DNA of 64,000 nt from the NCBI RefSeq assembly GCF_000177535.2, contig NC_015673.1, positions 620,001 to 684,000 of the forward strand. Direction: 5' to 3'. The translations under genes were made by a program, and so were the position numbers. This document shows, piece by piece, positions 61,907-64,000 of the stretch (position 1 is the first letter of the stretch; the number at the start of each line of letters is the position of its first letter). Source of the DNA: Corynebacterium resistens DSM 45100. GTDB taxonomy: Bacteria > Actinomycetota > Actinomycetes > Mycobacteriales > Mycobacteriaceae. The notes beneath the pieces were generated by a model. It worked only from the letters and a program-made list of their open reading frames with translations, was not told the origin of the DNA and ran no database searches.

Positions 61907-62470
61907 CTAGATCTTGCCAACCAGATCGATGCCTGGGGTCAAGGTGTCCTCGCCCTCTTCCCACTTAGCTGGGCAGACCTCGCCTGGGTGAGCAGCAACG
62001 TACTGTGCAGCCTTCACCTTGCGCAGCAGCTCGGCGGCGGAACGGCCGATGCCCTCTGCGGTCTGCTCGATGTACTGGATCTTGCCCTCTGGGTCAACCA
62101 GGAAGGTTGCGCGGTCAGCCTGGCCGGCACCTGGGCGCATGTTGTCGAAGTTGTTGGTCAGCTCGCCGGTGGAGTCGCCCAACATGTAGTAGTTTACCTT
62201 GCCGACCTGCTCGGATTCTGCGTGCCATGCCTTGTGTACGAAGTGAGAGTCGGTGGATACGGCGTAAACCTCTACGTCCAGCTTCTTGAGCTCCTCGTAG
62301 TGGTCAGCCAAGTCGCCCAGCTCGGTTGGGCAGACGAAGGTGAAGTCACCTGGGTAGAAGAAGAAGATGGACCACTTGCCCAGGACGTCGTCCTTGGAAA
62401 CCTCGGTGAATTCACCGTTGTAAAAAGCTGGGTTCTTGAAATCCAGAATCTCGGTGTTGATGAGGGACAT
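61907..62470 (-). CDS. ahpC: Alkyl hydroperoxide reductase subunit C (2-Cys peroxiredoxin)
   Basis: 187 residues, full length. It reduces hydrogen peroxide and organic hydroperoxides. The peroxidatic Cys is in YPGDFTFVCPTELGD and the resolving Cys in HPGEVCPAKWEEG near the C-terminus. It starts MSLINTEILDFKNP. A strong promoter lies about 165 bases upstream. ahpF follows on the same strand after a terminator. It belongs to the E. coli AhpC type rather than the mycobacterial AhpC-AhpD type, since ahpF rather than ahpD follows. Confidence 0.96.
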   Translation of the reverse strand: MSLINTEILDFKNPAFYNGEFTEVSKDDVLGKWSIFFFYPGDFTFVCPTELGDLADHYEELKKLDVEVYAVSTDSHFVHKAWHAESEQVGKVNYYMLGDSTGELTNNFDNMRPGAGQADRATFLVDPEGKIQYIEQTAEGIGRSAAELLRKVKAAQYVAAHPGEVCPAKWEEGEDTLTPGIDLVGKI

Positions 62471-62575
62471 GCTGTGCCTCCTTGGGGCTTGGTTTCGATT
62501 GTCGTAAGTGGCTTTGTTGCCACCGTCGCCACACAGCCTACCCGCTTTTGTAGCTCTGTTGCGGGGTGTTAAGGC

Positions 62576-62596
62576 CTTTTTTGGGGCGACGCCACG
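62576..62596 (-). repeat. Dispersed motif in the ahpC leader
   Basis: cttttttggggcgacgccac; on the minus strand GTGGCGTCGCCCCAAAAAAG. The flanking bases also form a GCCACGC/GCGTGGC hairpin at 62591-62607. Confidence 0.45.
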
Positions 62597-62633
62597 CTGG
62601 GCGTGGCCGCGTCTATCTCGCGGTTCACCACTT

Positions 62634-62661
62634 ATTATAGTGACACCTTTGCAAAAGTCAA
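62634..62661 (-). promoter_or_regulatory. Strong sigma-A-type promoter for ahpC
   Basis: On the minus strand TTGACT (62656-62661), a 16-base spacer, and TATAAT (62634-62639). CACT/AGTG arms flank the -10 region, perhaps an operator. Confidence 0.75.
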
Positions 62662-62956
62662 GAATTAATAGGGGTAACCCAAATAAGTGTTATGGCCGAC
62701 AATCGCGGTGGGTTATCAATGCTGGCGATGTGGGCGAGTGTTGGTGGCAGGGCGCGGGAAGTAAAGGTTGCGTAGTTGTGTCTTAGGGGCACGAATCTTG
62801 CAATGAAAATTGAGAGCAGGGGGTGTAGGGGTTAAAAAAATGTTAAAGAATCAGGAAGCGAGTTGGTTAAATTGCGCAAAGGGGTGTAGTTTTCTCACAA
62901 CAACTTCAGCCGGCGAATCCAGATGATCGCCTGGCCCGAACAAAGGCTTAATTGCC

Positions 62957-64000
62957 ATGACAGCAATACATAACCCTGAAAACATCTCGCGCGGTGATAC
63001 GGCCGCGGCGGCGTCGAAGTCTTCGGCTGCGCCTGCCACCTCCAGTGGGTGGTCGAAGCCTAATACGGGCTTGTTCCGCACCAAGTCCGTGGAGCAATCC
63101 ATTTCGGAAACTCACGAAGAGGGTTTCCGCCTCAAGCGCGAACTCCGCACTATCGACCTGATCGTATTCGGAGTCTCCGTTGTGATCGGTGCGGGTATCT
63201 TCACCATGACCGCTCAGGTGGCTGGCGACATGGCAGGGCCTTCCGTGGCGATCGCCTTCCTGTTGGCTGCGGTGACCTGTGGCCTAGCAGCACTTTGCTA
63301 TGCCGAATTTGCTTCCACGGTTCCTGTTGCAGGCTCTGCCTACACATTCAGTTTCGCCACCTTTGGTGAGCTGATCGCGTGGATTATCGGCTGGGATTTG
63401 GTCCTGGAGTTCTTCGTCGCTGCAGCGGTGGTATCGAAAGCGTGGTCTTCATACGTTTCGGGCCTGTTCGGTTCAGATGACTTCACGCTATTCCATGTTG
63501 GAGGTTTGACTATTGACTGGGGCGCAGCGCTGGTGGTTGTCGTCCTTGGTCTATTGCTGGCACGCGGTACGAAGCTATCCTCCCGCGTCAGCATGATTAT
63601 CACCGCTGTGAAATTGGGCGTGGTCTTGCTGGTCATTGTGGTCGGTGCGTTCTATATCAAGCTGGATAATTACAAGCCGTTCATCCCGCCAAAACAGCAC
63701 ACTCCAACCGGTTCCGGCGAGGGTCTCAAGCAGACTCTATTTAGCTGGATTACGGGATCGGAAGGTTCCGCGTTTGGCGTGTTCGGTATCTTCGCGGCGG
63801 CATCGTTGGTGTTCTTTGCCTTCGTAGGGTTCGACGTTGTGGCTTCCGCTGCCGAGGAAACCCGCAATCCTCAAAAGTCCTTGCCCCGTGGCATTCTGGG
63901 CACGCTCGCCATCGTTACTTTTTTGTATGTAGCGGTCGCCCTCGTTCTCACGGGCATGGTCAGATACACGGATCTTGCAACTCCGGCCGAGGGGCATTCG
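62957..64000 (+). CDS. APC-family amino acid permease (N-terminal part, cut by window edge)
   Basis: At least 348 residues from ATG 62957, open at the window end. A Ser/Ala-rich and basic cytoplasmic N-terminus of about 60 residues leads to LRTIDLIVFGVSVVIGAGIFTMT, the classic APC first helix with the GxG bend, then AGPSVAIAFLLAAVTCGLAALCYAEFAS and ETRNPQKSLPRGI. It resembles cationic amino acid transporters (YfnA/CAT type). The substrate is not readable. It is the last gene in the window. Confidence 0.88.
   Translation, partial: MTAIHNPENISRGDTAAAASKSSAAPATSSGWSKPNTGLFRTKSVEQSISETHEEGFRLKRELRTIDLIVFGVSVVIGAGIFTMTAQVAGDMAGPSVAIAFLLAAVTCGLAALCYAEFASTVPVAGSAYTFSFATFGELIAWIIGWDLVLEFFVAAAVVSKAWSSYVSGLFGSDDFTLFHVGGLTIDWGAALVVVVLGLLLARGTKLSSRVSMIITAVKLGVVLLVIVVGAFYIKLDNYKPFIPPKQHTPTGSGEGLKQTLFSWITGSEGSAFGVFGIFAAASLVFFAFVGFDVVASAAEETRNPQKSLPRGILGTLAIVTFLYVAVALVLTGMVRYTDLATPAEGHS

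Larger units (their letters stand above)
62471..62956. other. 486-base region between ahpC and the permease gene
   Basis: No credible gene. It holds the ahpC leader with a dispersed-motif copy (62576-62596), the ahpC promoter (62634-62661) and the upstream region of the permease gene, which is AT-rich near 62830. Confidence 0.7.

Overview
The window is a chromosomal segment of a mycolic-acid-producing Corynebacterium, with a moderately high GC content. The placement rests on an intact mycolate/arabinogalactan assembly locus: glf, glfT2, a PAP2 phosphatase, ubiA (decaprenylphosphoryl-phosphoribose synthase), two mycolyltransferases, a DUF732 lipoprotein, a cutinase-like enzyme, fadD32, pks13 and accD4. 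An MmpL3/CmpL1-type transporter and GTP-dependent PEP carboxykinase lie downstream. The species cannot be fixed from the sequence alone.

Layout. 1-9.1 kb: housekeeping and stress genes (DUF6474 fragment, RecB-like nuclease, msrA, LppP/LprE lipoprotein, sodA divergent from ldh, patatin-like protein, glycerophosphodiesterase, DUF5926). 9.1-16.6 kb: lcpB-type cell-wall ligase, CPBP-family membrane protein overlapping an amidase, pheA, a histidine phosphatase, a small metallopeptidase and a septum-formation-type protein. 16.7-20.3 kb: serS, acyltransferase, HAD phosphatase, PGPGW membrane protein. 20.4-41.5 kb: cell-envelope core. Glf makes UDP-galactofuranose, GlfT2 polymerises galactan, PAP2 and UbiA supply the arabinose donor, FadD32-Pks13-AccD4 condense mycolic acids, and Cmt/Cop1 transfer mycolates. 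A FadD2-like acyl-CoA synthetase follows. 41.6-44.3 kb: a secreted SGNH hydrolase and a three-gene overlapping operon (DUF6230, DUF6114, a secreted Pro-rich protein). 44.4-48.8 kb: MFS transporter with divergent LysR regulator, and PhoX. 49-54.2 kb: DUF3054, a flippase-like membrane protein, CmpL1-like MmpL and a NYN-domain protein. 54.3-58.5 kb: trmB, a two-gene unknown operon and pck. 58.5-60.1 kb: a low-GC, foreign-looking island with three small ORFs and an IS30-type transposase remnant. 60.1-62.5 kb: ahpF and ahpC. 62.9 kb to the end: the start of an APC-family permease.

Beyond the genes, the DNA carries several unexplained structures. A dispersed motif, GTGGCGTCGA followed by an A-rich tract, sits mostly at gene ends and forms inverted pairs around ubiA and accD4. 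A 17-bp degenerate tandem repeat (seven units) lies in the leader of the mmpL gene, and a 12-bp tandem repeat (five units) covers the ahpF stop codon. Near-perfect hairpins occur inside coding sequence. The arabinofuranosyltransferase aftB, which I would expect between ubiA and the first mycolyltransferase, is absent there. No tRNA, rRNA or CRISPR array was found.
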